NCBI GenBank assembly: GCA_050184585.1
Contig: JBFXAF010000008.1
Coordinates: forward strand, 124,001-188,000
Source of the DNA: JBFXAF01 sp050184585
GTDB lineage: Bacteria > Pseudomonadota > Alphaproteobacteria > Rhizobiales > Rhizobiaceae
Direction: 5' to 3'
DNA length: 64,000 bases
The notes below the pieces were generated by a model. That model worked only from the letters and a program-made list of their open reading frames with translations, was not told the DNA's origin and ran no database searches. The translations under genes and the position numbers were made by a program. Below are positions 1-7,314 of this stretch, piece after piece (within the stretch, counting starts at the first letter, position 1; each line of letters starts with the position of its first letter).

Positions 1-18
1 GTCTTCGTGCGCAAGTAG
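1..18 (+). CDS. C-terminal end of an upstream gene (partial)
   Basis: The window opens with an open frame reading Val-Phe-Val-Arg-Lys and a TAG stop at 16-18. Only five residues are visible, so the product cannot be identified. By context it may be the last gene of a zinc ABC transporter operon (znuB is often next to zur in rhizobia), but this is inference from the neighbour only. Confidence 0.35.
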   Translation, partial: VFVRK

Positions 19-88
19 GCGACCGCGCCGGCGGCATGACAGCCGGGACGAGGCATGCGAAGAAGGCGCCGGGAACCGCGAGGAGCAG

Positions 89-499
89 ATGACGGCACGC
101 AGCGAGCTGACGAAGAACCAGACGGCCGTGCTCGGGGCGCTGGAAGGCGCCGCGCAGCCGCTCAGCGCCTACACGCTGCTCGACCAGCTCCGGGAGAAGG
201 GTTTCCGTGCGCCGCTTCAGGTCTACAGGGCGCTGGACGGGCTGATCAAGGCGGGGCTCGCGCATCGGCTGGAAAGCCTCAACGCCTTCGTCGCCTGCGC
301 CGAAACGCATGGACACGACCACGGCCATGCCATGACCGCCTTCGCCATCTGCGACCAGTGCGGGCAGGTCAGCGAACTCAGCGACCACGCCATCGCGCAC
401 CGGCTCGACGCGTGGGTCGGCGCCTCGGGCTTCGTCCCGCGCAAGGCGGTCATCGAGTTCCGCGGCACCTGCGGGAAATGCGCGGCGCTCGCGGCTTAG
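89..499 (+). CDS. zur: Fur family transcriptional regulator, Zur-like
   Basis: This 136-residue protein has the size and layout of Fur-family metal regulators: an N-terminal winged helix (about residues 5-80) and a C-terminal metal-binding half. A His-rich segment (HGHDHGH, about residues 74-80) and two Cys pairs, CDQC near residue 88 and CGKC at the C-terminus, are the zinc ligands expected of the family. It starts 70 bp after the stop of an upstream gene on the same strand. In rhizobia the zinc uptake regulator is often encoded next to znuABC, which fits. Zur represses zinc uptake when zinc is plentiful. A Fur or Irr paralogue is less likely because of the length and the Cys pairs. Confidence 0.82.
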   Translation: MTARSELTKNQTAVLGALEGAAQPLSAYTLLDQLREKGFRAPLQVYRALDGLIKAGLAHRLESLNAFVACAETHGHDHGHAMTAFAICDQCGQVSELSDHAIAHRLDAWVGASGFVPRKAVIEFRGTCGKCAALAA

Positions 500-502
500 G
501 GC

Positions 503-697
503 CTACGCTGCCTTCTCGATCATGTCGCGAGGCAGGTGGTCCCGGGCAGCAAGGAACTCCATCCCGACCACACGTCCGTCGCTATCAAAATCAAGCACGA
601 TCCCCTCGGATACCTCTTCGCTTTCCTCCACTGGCTGCGAAGAAAAGCGGATGTAGGCGGCATTCGCCACTGGGTCATATTCGAGCTTAACCGGCAT
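503..697 (-). CDS. DUF2283 family small protein
   Basis: The 64-residue product starting MPVKLEYDPVANAAYIRF has the DUF2283 pattern: an N-terminal beta strand with an AYIRF-like core and a later strand reading GIVLDFDSDGRVVGMEFL. The upstream Met options in this frame lie inside the preceding gene, so ATG at 697 is chosen. It overlaps the end of the DUF4258 gene by 11 bp and so is translationally linked to it. DUF2283/DUF4258 neighbours recur in many bacterial genomes and have been suggested to behave like toxin-antitoxin pairs. The biochemical role is unknown. It converges on the zur-like gene, with 3 bp between the two stops. Confidence 0.75.
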   Translation of the reverse strand: MPVKLEYDPVANAAYIRFSSQPVEESEEVSEGIVLDFDSDGRVVGMEFLAARDHLPRDMIEKAA

Positions 698-956
698 GAG
701 GCTTTCTCGCACCTCGGTCAAAGTATGCTGATAGTATACGGATTTCATCCGGGGTTTCCACAAATACGACGCGCAGGATTCTTCCATCCCGTTCGGGAAC
801 GGGGCGATAGCGTCGAGTGATCTCCGGTGCCGCCGGGTCTATCGAGTCCCAATCCGGCGTGAACAGAGTCGTCTCGACCCAATCTCTGTTGATTTTGCGC
901 TCTTCGAGCACGGTCTCGGCATGGCGCGTATATCGGATAGGCTTGTTAGAAGCCAT
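687..956 (-). CDS. DUF4258 domain-containing protein
   Basis: This 89-residue protein begins MASNKPIRYTRHAETVLEER and has the DUF4258 features: an N-terminal RYTRHAE segment (His and Glu conserved), then a WVETTLFTPDW segment and a C-terminal strand pair ending RILSAYFDRGAR. The fold is thought to resemble RelE/BrnT-like small toxins, but no activity is established for this protein. It is the first gene of a two-gene unit with the overlapping DUF2283 gene. A short inverted repeat (1030-1046) lies about 75 bp upstream of its start and may be an operator. Confidence 0.75.
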   Translation of the reverse strand: MASNKPIRYTRHAETVLEERKINRDWVETTLFTPDWDSIDPAAPEITRRYRPVPERDGRILRVVFVETPDEIRILSAYFDRGARKPHAG

Positions 957-1029
957 GGCCAGAGTCCTGGGAAGATTGCCCGTTCCTATCTCGCAATGCA
1001 CACCATGCAAGGAAGAATTTGTGAGATAC

Positions 1030-1046
1030 TTCTACCTAAAGTAGAA
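1030..1046. promoter_or_regulatory. Inverted repeat upstream of the DUF4258/DUF2283 pair
   Basis: TTCTAC and GTAGAA flank the 5-bp spacer CTAAA. The site lies between the start of the DUF4258 gene and the end of lysE, in a locally AT-richer stretch. Small two-gene toxin-antitoxin-like units are often autoregulated from such sites. This role is inferred. Confidence 0.3.
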
Positions 1047-1069
1047 TTGCATCGCGTTTTTTTTCAAAC

Positions 1070-1693
1070 CTACCGCGCGGTCGACCAGCCGAACCAGAGC
1101 GCGACCAGCGCCAGCAAAGCGGACAGCACGCGCCGGGCGATCCTCTCGCGGCGAGGATCGTTGAGGACAGGTTCCAGCGTCCCGGCCAGAACGACGATCA
1201 TCGCGTGAACGATGGTGGCGACCGCGACGTAGACGGCGGTCAGCGTCATCGTCTGCGGGAGCGCCGGCCTCACCGCCTCGATGAAGGTCGGCAGCACGGC
1301 GACATAAAAGACCGCCGCCTTGGGATTGAGCAGGTTGGTGACCAGGCCGCGCACGAAATAGCGGCCGCGCTTGCCCTCGCTGGTGGAGACGACATCCGTG
1401 CCGGCCGTCCAGCCCTCCCAGGCGAGATAGAGCAGGAAGGCGACGCCCGCCCAGCGCAGGCCCTCGTAGAGCAGGTTCGACGCCTGGACGATCTCGGCGA
1501 CGCCAAAGGCGGCGACGACGCCGATAATCGCCAGTCCCAGCGCGACGCCCGCCACGGTCGCGAAACCCGGACGCCGCCCCTCGCTGGCGGCCACCAGGGC
1601 CAGATAGGTCATGTTCGGGCCGGGCGTGAGCTCGATCAGGAACGAGGCGAGCGCGAAGGAAAGCAGCGTCGAAAGCTCGACCGGCAGCTCCAC
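1070..1693 (-). CDS. LysE/RhtB family amino acid exporter
   Basis: The 207-residue hydrophobic protein contains the LysE-family signature near its N-terminus (LIELTPGPNMTYL, about residues 19-31) and five to six membrane segments, with the conserved LLNPKAAVFYVAVLP segment near residue 122. Members export amino acids such as lysine, homoserine or threonine across the inner membrane; the substrate here cannot be told. It starts with GTG one base after the stop of polA on the same strand, so it is probably translated from the polA transcript. The length is normal for the family. Confidence 0.88.
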   Translation of the reverse strand: MELPVELSTLLSFALASFLIELTPGPNMTYLALVAASEGRRPGFATVAGVALGLAIIGVVAAFGVAEIVQASNLLYEGLRWAGVAFLLYLAWEGWTAGTDVVSTSEGKRGRYFVRGLVTNLLNPKAAVFYVAVLPTFIEAVRPALPQTMTLTAVYVAVATIVHAMIVVLAGTLEPVLNDPRRERIARRVLSALLALVALWFGWSTAR

Positions 1694-1694
1694 C

Positions 1695-4652
1695 TCAATG
1701 GGCCTCGTCCCAGTTGTCGGCGGCGCGGGCGTCGACCTGCAGTGGCACCTTGAGCGCGACGGCGGGCATGGCCGAGCCTTCCATGACCTTGCGGATCACC
1801 GGCATGGTCGCGTCGACCTCCGCTTCCTCCGTCTCGAAGATCAGTTCGTCGTGCACCTGAAGCAGCATGCGCGCCGACAGCTTCGCCTCGGCGAGGGCCG
1901 CATCCATGCGGATCATCGCGCGGCGGATGATGTCGGCCGCCGATCCCTGGATCGGCGCGTTGATCGAGGCGCGCTCGTTGAAGGCGCGAATCGACGGGTT
2001 GGACGCCCTGATCTCGGGATAGTGGATACGCCGGCCGAAGATAGTCTCGACGTAGCCGAGATCCCGCGCCTTCTGCTTGCTGCCGTCCATGTAGTCGCGG
2101 ATGCCCGGGAAACGCTCGAAATACTTCTTGATGTAGTCGCCCGCCTCCGAGCGCTCGATCGAAAGCTGGTTGGCGAGGCCGAAGGCGGAGATTCCGTAGA
2201 TGATGCCGAAGTTGATCGCCTTGGCGCGCCGGCGAACGTCCGACGGCATGCCCTCGACCGGCACCCCGAACATCTCGGACGCGGTCATGGCATGGATGTC
2301 GACGCCGTCGGCGAAGGCCTGTCTCAACTGCGGGATGTCGGCGATGTGGGCGAGCACTCGAAGCTCGATCTGGCTGTAGTCGGCCGAGATCAGCTTGTTG
2401 CCCTTCTCGGCGATGAAGGCGGTCCTGATGCGCCGGCCTTCCGCCGTGCGGATAGGGATGTTCTGGAGGTTCGGCTCGGACGAGGAGATGCGGCCGGTCG
2501 GCGTCGACGCCATCGCATAGGAGGTGTGCAGCCGCCGGGTCTGGGGATGGATATATTCCGGCAGTGCATCCGTGTAGGTCGACTTGAGCTTGGTGAGCTG
2601 TCGCCAGTCGACGATGCGGCGGGGAAGCTCATGGCCCTCGGCGGCAAGCTCCTCAAGGAGCTGCGCCGTTGTCGACCACTGTCCCGACTTGGTCTTTGTG
2701 CCGCCGGGCAGTTTCATCTTGTCGAACAGGATGTCCCCGAGCTGTTTCGGCGAACCGATGGTGAAGCGTTCGCCCGCCGCGGCGTAGACGTCCTCTTCCA
2801 ATGACGCGGCGCGCTGCGCGAACTCGCCGGAGAGCCGGCTCAGCATCTGCCTGTCGACCAGGATGCCGCGCTCCTCCATGCGGGCGAGCACCGGCACCAG
2901 CGGCCGCTCCAGTCGCTCGTAGACCGACACGACGCCCTTCGCCGTCATGCGCGGCTTCAGCACGGCCCAGAGGCGCATGGCGAGGTCCACACCCTCGGCC
3001 GAGTAGACGGTGGCGCGCTCGATCTCGACAAAATCGAAGGTGACGAGCTTCTTGCCCGATCCGACCAGATCCTTGAACGGAATGACGGTCCTGCCCAGCC
3101 ATTTCTCGGCCAGTGATGCGAGGCCGTGGGCGGCGGAAATGCCGCTGTCGGAGGCATAGGCCATCAGCATCGTGTCGTCATAGGGCGTCACGTCGATGCC
3201 GTGGCGATGCAGCACCAGCCAGTCCTGCTTGAAATTGTGGCCGATTTTCAGGACCGCGGGATCGGTGAAGAGCGGGCCGAGCGCGGAAAGCGCCTCGCGC
3301 ACGGGGACCTGTCCGGCGAGCGGGCCGCTCGCCAGGAGGTCGTCGCCGGCACGGTGACCGAGCGGCATGTATGCCGCCTTGCCGGGCGCGACGGCCAGCG
3401 ACAGCCCGACGATGTCGGACTGCATGGGGTCGAGCGAACTCGTCTCGACGCGCAGCGCGATCCGGCCGGCGGCCCGCGCCTCGTCGATCCACTGGTTGAG
3501 GGTCGCAAGGTCGCGGATGCCGGCGAAGGCGTCCGTCTCGATCTTCGCCGCCGCGGCCTTGGCGGCCAGCCCGTCGGCAAGCGCCTGCGGCGTCATGCCG
3601 GCGCCGTAGATCGGGTTCTCGCCGTCCTTCGCCGGCTTCGTCTCGGCGACCGGCGCCTTCGACGGGGCCGCGCGTCGCGCCGGACCCGTCGACCCGATGT
3701 CGGGGCCGTGGGCATCGCTCTGTTCGACGGTCACCTCGACCGCATCGACCGCCGCAGCGTCGGCGCCAGTGACCTCCGCTACCCGGCGGGTGAGGGTCGT
3801 GAACTCCATCGCCTTCAGGAAGCCGATCAGCTTCGGGCCGTCCGGCACCTTGAGCACGAACTCGTCGAGGCCGTCCGTCACGGGGACATCGTTCTTCAGG
3901 GTGACCAGATCGCGCGAGATCCGCGCCTTGTCCGCATTGGCGATGATGGATTCGCGGCGCTTGTCCTGCTTGATCTCGCCGGCGCGGGCCAGCAGCGTGT
4001 CGAGGTCGCCGAACTGCTCGAGAAGGGTGGCCGCGGTCTTCGGGCCGATGCCCGGAACGCCCGGTACATTGTCGACGGAATCGCCTGTCAAAGCCTGCAG
4101 GTCGATCATCTTGTCGGGCGTCACGCCCCACTTCTCGACGACCTCCGGGATCTTGATCTCCCTGTCCTTGACCGGGTCGTACATGGACACGGTTTCGCCG
4201 ACGAGCTGCATCAGATCCTTGTCGGAGGACACGATGGTCGTGTCGGCGCCGGCCTCGCAGGCGAGCCGGGCATATGTGGCGATCAGATCATCGGCCTCGA
4301 AACCCTCCATCTCGATGCAGGGCAGGTCGAAGGCGCGCGTCGCCTGCCGGATCAACGCGAACTGCGGGATCAGGTCCTCGGGCGGGGCCGAGCGGTTGGC
4401 CTTGTACTCGGCATAGAGCTCGTTACGAAACGTCTTGGAGGAGTAGTCGAAGATGACCGCGAAATGGGTGGGCGTGACGCCGACTTCCGTGTTGCGCGCA
4501 TCCTGCATCAGTTTCCACAGCATGTTGCAGAAACCAGACACCGCACCGACCGGCAGGCCGTCCGACTTTCGGGTCAGCGGCGGCAATGCATGGTAGGCTC
4601 GGAAGATGTAGCCGGAGCCGTCAACGAGGAAGAGATGATCGCCCATTTTCAT
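1695..4652 (-). CDS. polA: DNA polymerase I
   Basis: The 985-residue product starts at MKMGDHLFLVDGSGYIFRAY; the open frame extends upstream without similarity, so ATG at 4652 (or 4646) is preferred. Domain order is 5'-3' exonuclease (about 1-300, with FEADDLIATYA and DSVDNVPGVPGIGPKTA), a linker rich in Ala/Pro/Lys (300-350), a 3'-5' exonuclease-like domain (about 375-570), and the family A polymerase (about 575-985). The polymerase has the O-helix RRRAKAINFGIIYG, the active-site DYSQIELR and VHDELIFE. The 3'-5' domain is odd: motif I reads LRVETSSLD with Arg401 where the catalytic Asp is expected, and motif III reads YSAEGVD with Gly554 in place of Asp. Proofreading is therefore doubtful, while repair synthesis and flap removal look intact. 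Confidence 0.96.
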   Translation of the reverse strand: MKMGDHLFLVDGSGYIFRAYHALPPLTRKSDGLPVGAVSGFCNMLWKLMQDARNTEVGVTPTHFAVIFDYSSKTFRNELYAEYKANRSAPPEDLIPQFALIRQATRAFDLPCIEMEGFEADDLIATYARLACEAGADTTIVSSDKDLMQLVGETVSMYDPVKDREIKIPEVVEKWGVTPDKMIDLQALTGDSVDNVPGVPGIGPKTAATLLEQFGDLDTLLARAGEIKQDKRRESIIANADKARISRDLVTLKNDVPVTDGLDEFVLKVPDGPKLIGFLKAMEFTTLTRRVAEVTGADAAAVDAVEVTVEQSDAHGPDIGSTGPARRAAPSKAPVAETKPAKDGENPIYGAGMTPQALADGLAAKAAAAKIETDAFAGIRDLATLNQWIDEARAAGRIALRVETSSLDPMQSDIVGLSLAVAPGKAAYMPLGHRAGDDLLASGPLAGQVPVREALSALGPLFTDPAVLKIGHNFKQDWLVLHRHGIDVTPYDDTMLMAYASDSGISAAHGLASLAEKWLGRTVIPFKDLVGSGKKLVTFDFVEIERATVYSAEGVDLAMRLWAVLKPRMTAKGVVSVYERLERPLVPVLARMEERGILVDRQMLSRLSGEFAQRAASLEEDVYAAAGERFTIGSPKQLGDILFDKMKLPGGTKTKSGQWSTTAQLLEELAAEGHELPRRIVDWRQLTKLKSTYTDALPEYIHPQTRRLHTSYAMASTPTGRISSSEPNLQNIPIRTAEGRRIRTAFIAEKGNKLISADYSQIELRVLAHIADIPQLRQAFADGVDIHAMTASEMFGVPVEGMPSDVRRRAKAINFGIIYGISAFGLANQLSIERSEAGDYIKKYFERFPGIRDYMDGSKQKARDLGYVETIFGRRIHYPEIRASNPSIRAFNERASINAPIQGSAADIIRRAMIRMDAALAEAKLSARMLLQVHDELIFETEEAEVDATMPVIRKVMEGSAMPAVALKVPLQVDARAADNWDEAH

Positions 4653-4721
4653 GGAGCGAACGCTTAGCTCTCTGAGCCCGTCTGGTCTACTGACAATGGT
4701 CGTTGCAACGCTCGCATACAT

Positions 4722-4737
4722 GGTGTACATGTACACC
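4722..4737. promoter_or_regulatory. 16-bp perfect palindrome between polA and the next gene
   Basis: GGTGTACATGTACACC is a perfect 16-bp palindrome, with an extra half-copy TACATG at 4718-4723. It lies about 70 bp upstream of the polA start and 60 bp upstream of the next plus-strand gene, in a divergent promoter region. It looks like a dimeric-repressor operator. The cognate regulator is unknown; the XRE protein encoded at 5264 is one candidate. Confidence 0.4.
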
Positions 4738-4797
4738 TGCCAAAGCGAAGGGGACGGGGGGACGACTCGTTTTCTTATGAGGCAAGGGAAGCGCCCG

Positions 4798-5157
4798 ATG
4801 TCAGCCCGAATTATTACTACACGGACTGCAAGTCGAGAACTTAAGAACGCCGGCGGAACGATCGAAGACAAATATATAGTTGAACTAGCAATTTCGGACA
4901 ATGCTTTGGCTGGCGAGCCTCTCGATAAGAAGTTCCCGGCGCTTAGAAGGAAGACTGTGCGTCTTTTGGCCGGACATGAGGTCGCTATAATATTTCTGGG
5001 AATTCCCTTTGATGATCACCTGCTTTTTGATGGTGATCTCGCTGTAATTCTTGCTGTTCGCAGTAAGAATATCTGGGACTGGAAGATTCCAGACCCAGAT
5101 AACCTGGCGCAGGCAGTCCAAGCGATCTTGGATGCCCTGCAGATCGTAGTTAACTAG
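4798..5157 (+). CDS. Hypothetical protein, possible partner of the XRE gene
   Basis: This 119-residue frame starts at ATG 4798 after a good ribosome-binding site (AAGGGAAG about 8 bp upstream). I do not recognise the family. The sequence has a hydrophobic beta-like stretch (EVAIIFLGIP, about 74-83), an acidic segment and a C-terminal amphipathic helix (AQAVQAILDALQIVV). The region is visibly AT-richer than its surroundings, which suggests horizontal transfer. It sits about 105 bp upstream of an XRE-type regulator on the same strand, the arrangement of many toxin-antitoxin modules, but it does not show RelE/HigB motifs. An antisense frame over 4885-5208 is less convincing (no good start context). 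Gene status is probable rather than certain. Confidence 0.5.
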   Translation: MSARIITTRTASRELKNAGGTIEDKYIVELAISDNALAGEPLDKKFPALRRKTVRLLAGHEVAIIFLGIPFDDHLLFDGDLAVILAVRSKNIWDWKIPDPDNLAQAVQAILDALQIVVN

Positions 5158-5183
5158 CACCCTACCACTGAGGAGAAGCCAAC

Positions 5184-5222
5184 ATGCACAAGTACCGGAA
5201 CCGTCCACTTAGCCGTCCATAG
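5184..5222 (+). CDS. Possible 12-residue peptide with strong ribosome-binding site
   Basis: Between the unknown gene at 4798 and the XRE gene there is ATG at 5184, preceded by GAGGAG at 7-12 bp, followed by eleven codons (HKYRNRPLSRP after Met) and TAG. The strong start signal is the only support. It may be a leader peptide or a chance match. Confidence 0.2.
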   Translation: MHKYRNRPLSRP

Positions 5223-5263
5223 TGCAATATGGGCGAAACAGCAACAAGAAGAGGTGAGTGGAT

Positions 5264-5545
5264 ATGAACGATCTGTCTCACATTTTGAAGAGTGCGCTGA
5301 AAGATGTTAAGGGGAAGAAGTTTGACGGCCCCTATTTCCCGGCTAACTCAGACGACATCAAGAAGATTAGAAGCGACCACAAACTTTCTCAGCGCGAATT
5401 CGCCGCTCGCATTGGTGTGGCAGTGGATACCGTTAAGAGCTGGGAGTCCGGCCGTAGAAAGCCAAGTGCGCTCGCCTCTAAGTCAGCGGCGTGGGCACTC
5501 TTCGGGAAGGCGGAGACAAAGGCGGTAGTCGAACCATTCGACTAA
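5264..5545 (+). CDS. XRE family regulator, NadS/HigA antitoxin-like
   Basis: The 93-residue protein carries a helix-turn-helix in its second half (KIRSDHKLSQREFAARIGV, about 36-54, then TVKSWESGRRKPS). The order, with an N-terminal helical tail and the HTH towards the C-terminus, is that of NadS/HigA-type antitoxins. ATG at 5264 is preferred over GTG at 5258 because GAGGTGAG lies at a normal distance before it. It is the last gene of the AT-richer island and is followed by a strong terminator hairpin (5566-5594). It probably binds DNA upstream of its own operon. The toxin partner, if any, would be the unknown protein encoded upstream. Confidence 0.8.
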   Translation: MNDLSHILKSALKDVKGKKFDGPYFPANSDDIKKIRSDHKLSQREFAARIGVAVDTVKSWESGRRKPSALASKSAAWALFGKAETKAVVEPFD

Positions 5546-5565
5546 TTTGTTGGCACCATTGGCCG

Positions 5566-5600
5566 AAAGATGGGCGTTTCGACGCCCATCTTTTCTCCTT
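5566..5600 (+). terminator. Rho-independent terminator after the XRE gene
   Basis: A perfect 12-bp stem (AAAGATGGGCGT with ACGCCCATCTTT) closes on the stable tetraloop TTCG and runs into TTTTCTCCTTTC. It lies 20 bp after the XRE stop codon. Confidence 0.8.
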
Positions 5601-5635
5601 TCACGGGTATGTTACGCTATTGTAATGTTCGCGCC

Positions 5636-5664
5636 CTTGAATCGCCACGTTCGGATCGCCAGAT
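5636..5664 (+). promoter_or_regulatory. Putative sigma-70 promoter of the sRNA candidate
   Basis: CTTGAA (5636-5641) and CCAGAT (5659-5664) are separated by 17 bp. The -35 matches the rhizobial CTTGAC form well; the -10 is weaker. It lies just downstream of the XRE terminator and would start transcription near 5671. Confidence 0.4.
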
Positions 5665-5670
5665 CACGGT

Positions 5671-5822
5671 CATCGGCGGTTTTCGCCGAAACGTCCGGCC
5701 TAAGGCCCGTCCCCCGCCTAATCCGGACCATATGCGGCAGCCTTATCCCCCTCTCCGGGCTGCTGCTGTGTTTGAGTAAGGCCGCCGTGGTATCCCCCCT
5801 CCGCCACGGCGGCACTTTTTTG
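5671..5822 (+). ncRNA. Candidate small RNA with two C-rich (anti-Shine-Dalgarno) hairpin loops
   Basis: This interval lies between two terminators and has no convincing reading frame. It can fold into three hairpins. The first is TCGGCG/CGCCGA around GTTTT (5673-5689). The second is GCAGCC/GGCTGC (5737-5763) with a 15-nt loop containing ATCCCCCTC. The third is a 10-bp stem GCCGCCGTGG/CCACGGCGGC (5781-5813) with loop TATCCCCCCTCCG, followed by ACTTTTTTG. The last is a typical Rho-independent terminator, and two loops share a TATCCCCC motif complementary to purine-rich ribosome-binding sites. Several rhizobial trans-acting sRNA families have C-rich loops of this kind; assignment to a known family is not possible by eye. 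The 5' end is estimated from a promoter-like sequence. Confidence 0.6.
5781..5821 (+). terminator. Terminator of the sRNA candidate
   Basis: A perfect 10-bp G+C-rich stem with a 13-nt loop is followed by a run of six T residues (5816-5821). It cannot belong to the XRE gene, which already has its own terminator, and it lies about 100 bp before the dipeptidase start. Confidence 0.75.
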
Positions 5823-5920
5823 TCCATCTAGCCCCTCGGGAACCCGCCGGATCAGCGTAGACGCCTTTGCGTTTGCGCCCGTGGCCATTAGTTTGGCGCC
5901 GCAGATTCGAAAGGTTTCCC

Positions 5921-7306
5921 ATGCCGGCCATCGCTCCCGTCCTCGATCGCATCGACCAGGACCTCGACCAAAGCCTCGCCAGGCTGTTCGATCTCGTGCG
6001 CATCAAGTCGATCTCGACCGACAAGGCGTACGCCGCCGATTGCCGCCGCGCCGCCGAATGGCTGGTGGCGGATCTGAAGACCATCGGCTTCGAAGCGTCC
6101 GTGCGCGACACGACAGGCCACCCGATGGTGGTTGCACACCATGAAGGCCCCGCCGGCGCGCCGCATCTTCTCTTCTACGGACATTACGACGTGCAGCCGG
6201 TCGACCCGCTGGAGCTGTGGTCCGACGATCCGTTCGCGCCAGCGGTGAAGGAGCTGGAGCCGGGCCGCAAGGTGATCACCGGGCGCGGCTCGTCGGACGA
6301 CAAGGGGCAGCTGATGCTGTTCGTCGAGGCCTGCCGCGCCTGGAAGTCGGTCCATGGCAGCCTGCCGGCAAGGATCACGCTCCTGTTCGAAGGCGAGGAG
6401 GAATCAGGCTCGCCGTCGCTCAAGCCGTTCCTGGAGGCCAACGCCAGGGAGCTCAAGGCCGATTTCGCCATGGTCTGCGACACCGGTATGTGGGACCGCG
6501 AGACACCCGCGATTTCGACCGGCCTGCGCGGGCTGGTCGGAGAGGAAGTGACCATCCACGCCGCCGACCGCGATCTGCATTCGGGCCATTTCGGCGGCGC
6601 GGCGGCCAATCCGATCCGGGTGCTGGCCAAGGTTCTCGGCGCCATCCATGACGACAGCGGCAAGGTCACGATCCCCGGCTTCTATGACGGTGTCGAGGAG
6701 ACGCCGACGCAGATCAAGCGGGCATGGGAAGGGCTCGGCATGACGGCCGGGAAGTTCCTCGGCGAGGTCGGGCTCTCTGTTCCTTCGGGCGAGAAGGACC
6801 GTTCCATCCTCGAACTCCTGTGGGCGCGGCCCACCGCCGAGTTCAACGGCATCTCCGGCGGCTACGAGGGCGCCGGCTTCAAGACGGTCATCGCCGCAAA
6901 GGCGAGCGCCAAGGTTTCCTTCCGCCTCGTGCACAAGCAGGACCCGGACAAGATCCGCGCCGCCTTCCGCGCCTTCGTGGAGGCCCGGCTGCCGGCCGAC
7001 TGCAAGGCGAGTTTCGAGAAGCATGGCGGTTCGCCGGCGATCCAGCTCGCCTATGATTCGCCGGTCATCACCAAGGCGCGTGCGGCCCTGACAGAGGAGT
7101 GGGGCAAACCGGCGCTGCCGATCGCCATGGGCGGCTCCATTCCCATCGTCGGCGATTTCCAGAAGCTGCTCGGCATGGAATCGCTGCTGGTCGGCTTCGG
7201 CCTGGAGGACGACCGCATCCATTCGCCCAACGAGAAGTACGACCTGACTTCCTTCCACAAGGGCCAGCGGTCCTGGGCGCGCATCCTGCACGCGCTGACG
7301 AACTGA
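5921..7306 (+). CDS. M20 family metallo-dipeptidase
   Basis: The 461-residue protein begins MPAIAPVLDRIDQDLDQSLA; ATG at 5921 has AAGG about 8 bp upstream, and the longer frame adds an atypical Arg/Trp-rich tail. It is an M20 peptidase of the ArgE/DapE/CNDP group. Zinc-site motifs are GHYDVQPVDP (about residue 86), GSSDDKGQ (about 126) and EGEEESGSPSL (about 161), with the dimerisation insert in the middle and a C-terminal catalytic part with GGSIPIVGDF. It should hydrolyse small peptides or N-acyl amino acids in the cytoplasm. The 3'-5' exonuclease gene follows after 8 bp, so they may be co-transcribed. Confidence 0.92.
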   Translation: MPAIAPVLDRIDQDLDQSLARLFDLVRIKSISTDKAYAADCRRAAEWLVADLKTIGFEASVRDTTGHPMVVAHHEGPAGAPHLLFYGHYDVQPVDPLELWSDDPFAPAVKELEPGRKVITGRGSSDDKGQLMLFVEACRAWKSVHGSLPARITLLFEGEEESGSPSLKPFLEANARELKADFAMVCDTGMWDRETPAISTGLRGLVGEEVTIHAADRDLHSGHFGGAAANPIRVLAKVLGAIHDDSGKVTIPGFYDGVEETPTQIKRAWEGLGMTAGKFLGEVGLSVPSGEKDRSILELLWARPTAEFNGISGGYEGAGFKTVIAAKASAKVSFRLVHKQDPDKIRAAFRAFVEARLPADCKASFEKHGGSPAIQLAYDSPVITKARAALTEEWGKPALPIAMGGSIPIVGDFQKLLGMESLLVGFGLEDDRIHSPNEKYDLTSFHKGQRSWARILHALTN

Positions 7307-7314
7307 GGACGCCG

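Noticed and set aside
3126..4667. 513-codon plus-strand frame opposite polA
   Set aside because: It is a high-GC shadow of polA with Arg/Gly/Asp-rich nonsense and no family features.
4885..5208. 107-codon minus-strand frame opposite the unknown gene at 4798
   Set aside because: The plus-strand frame has a better ribosome-binding site and protein-like composition; the minus frame has no start signal.
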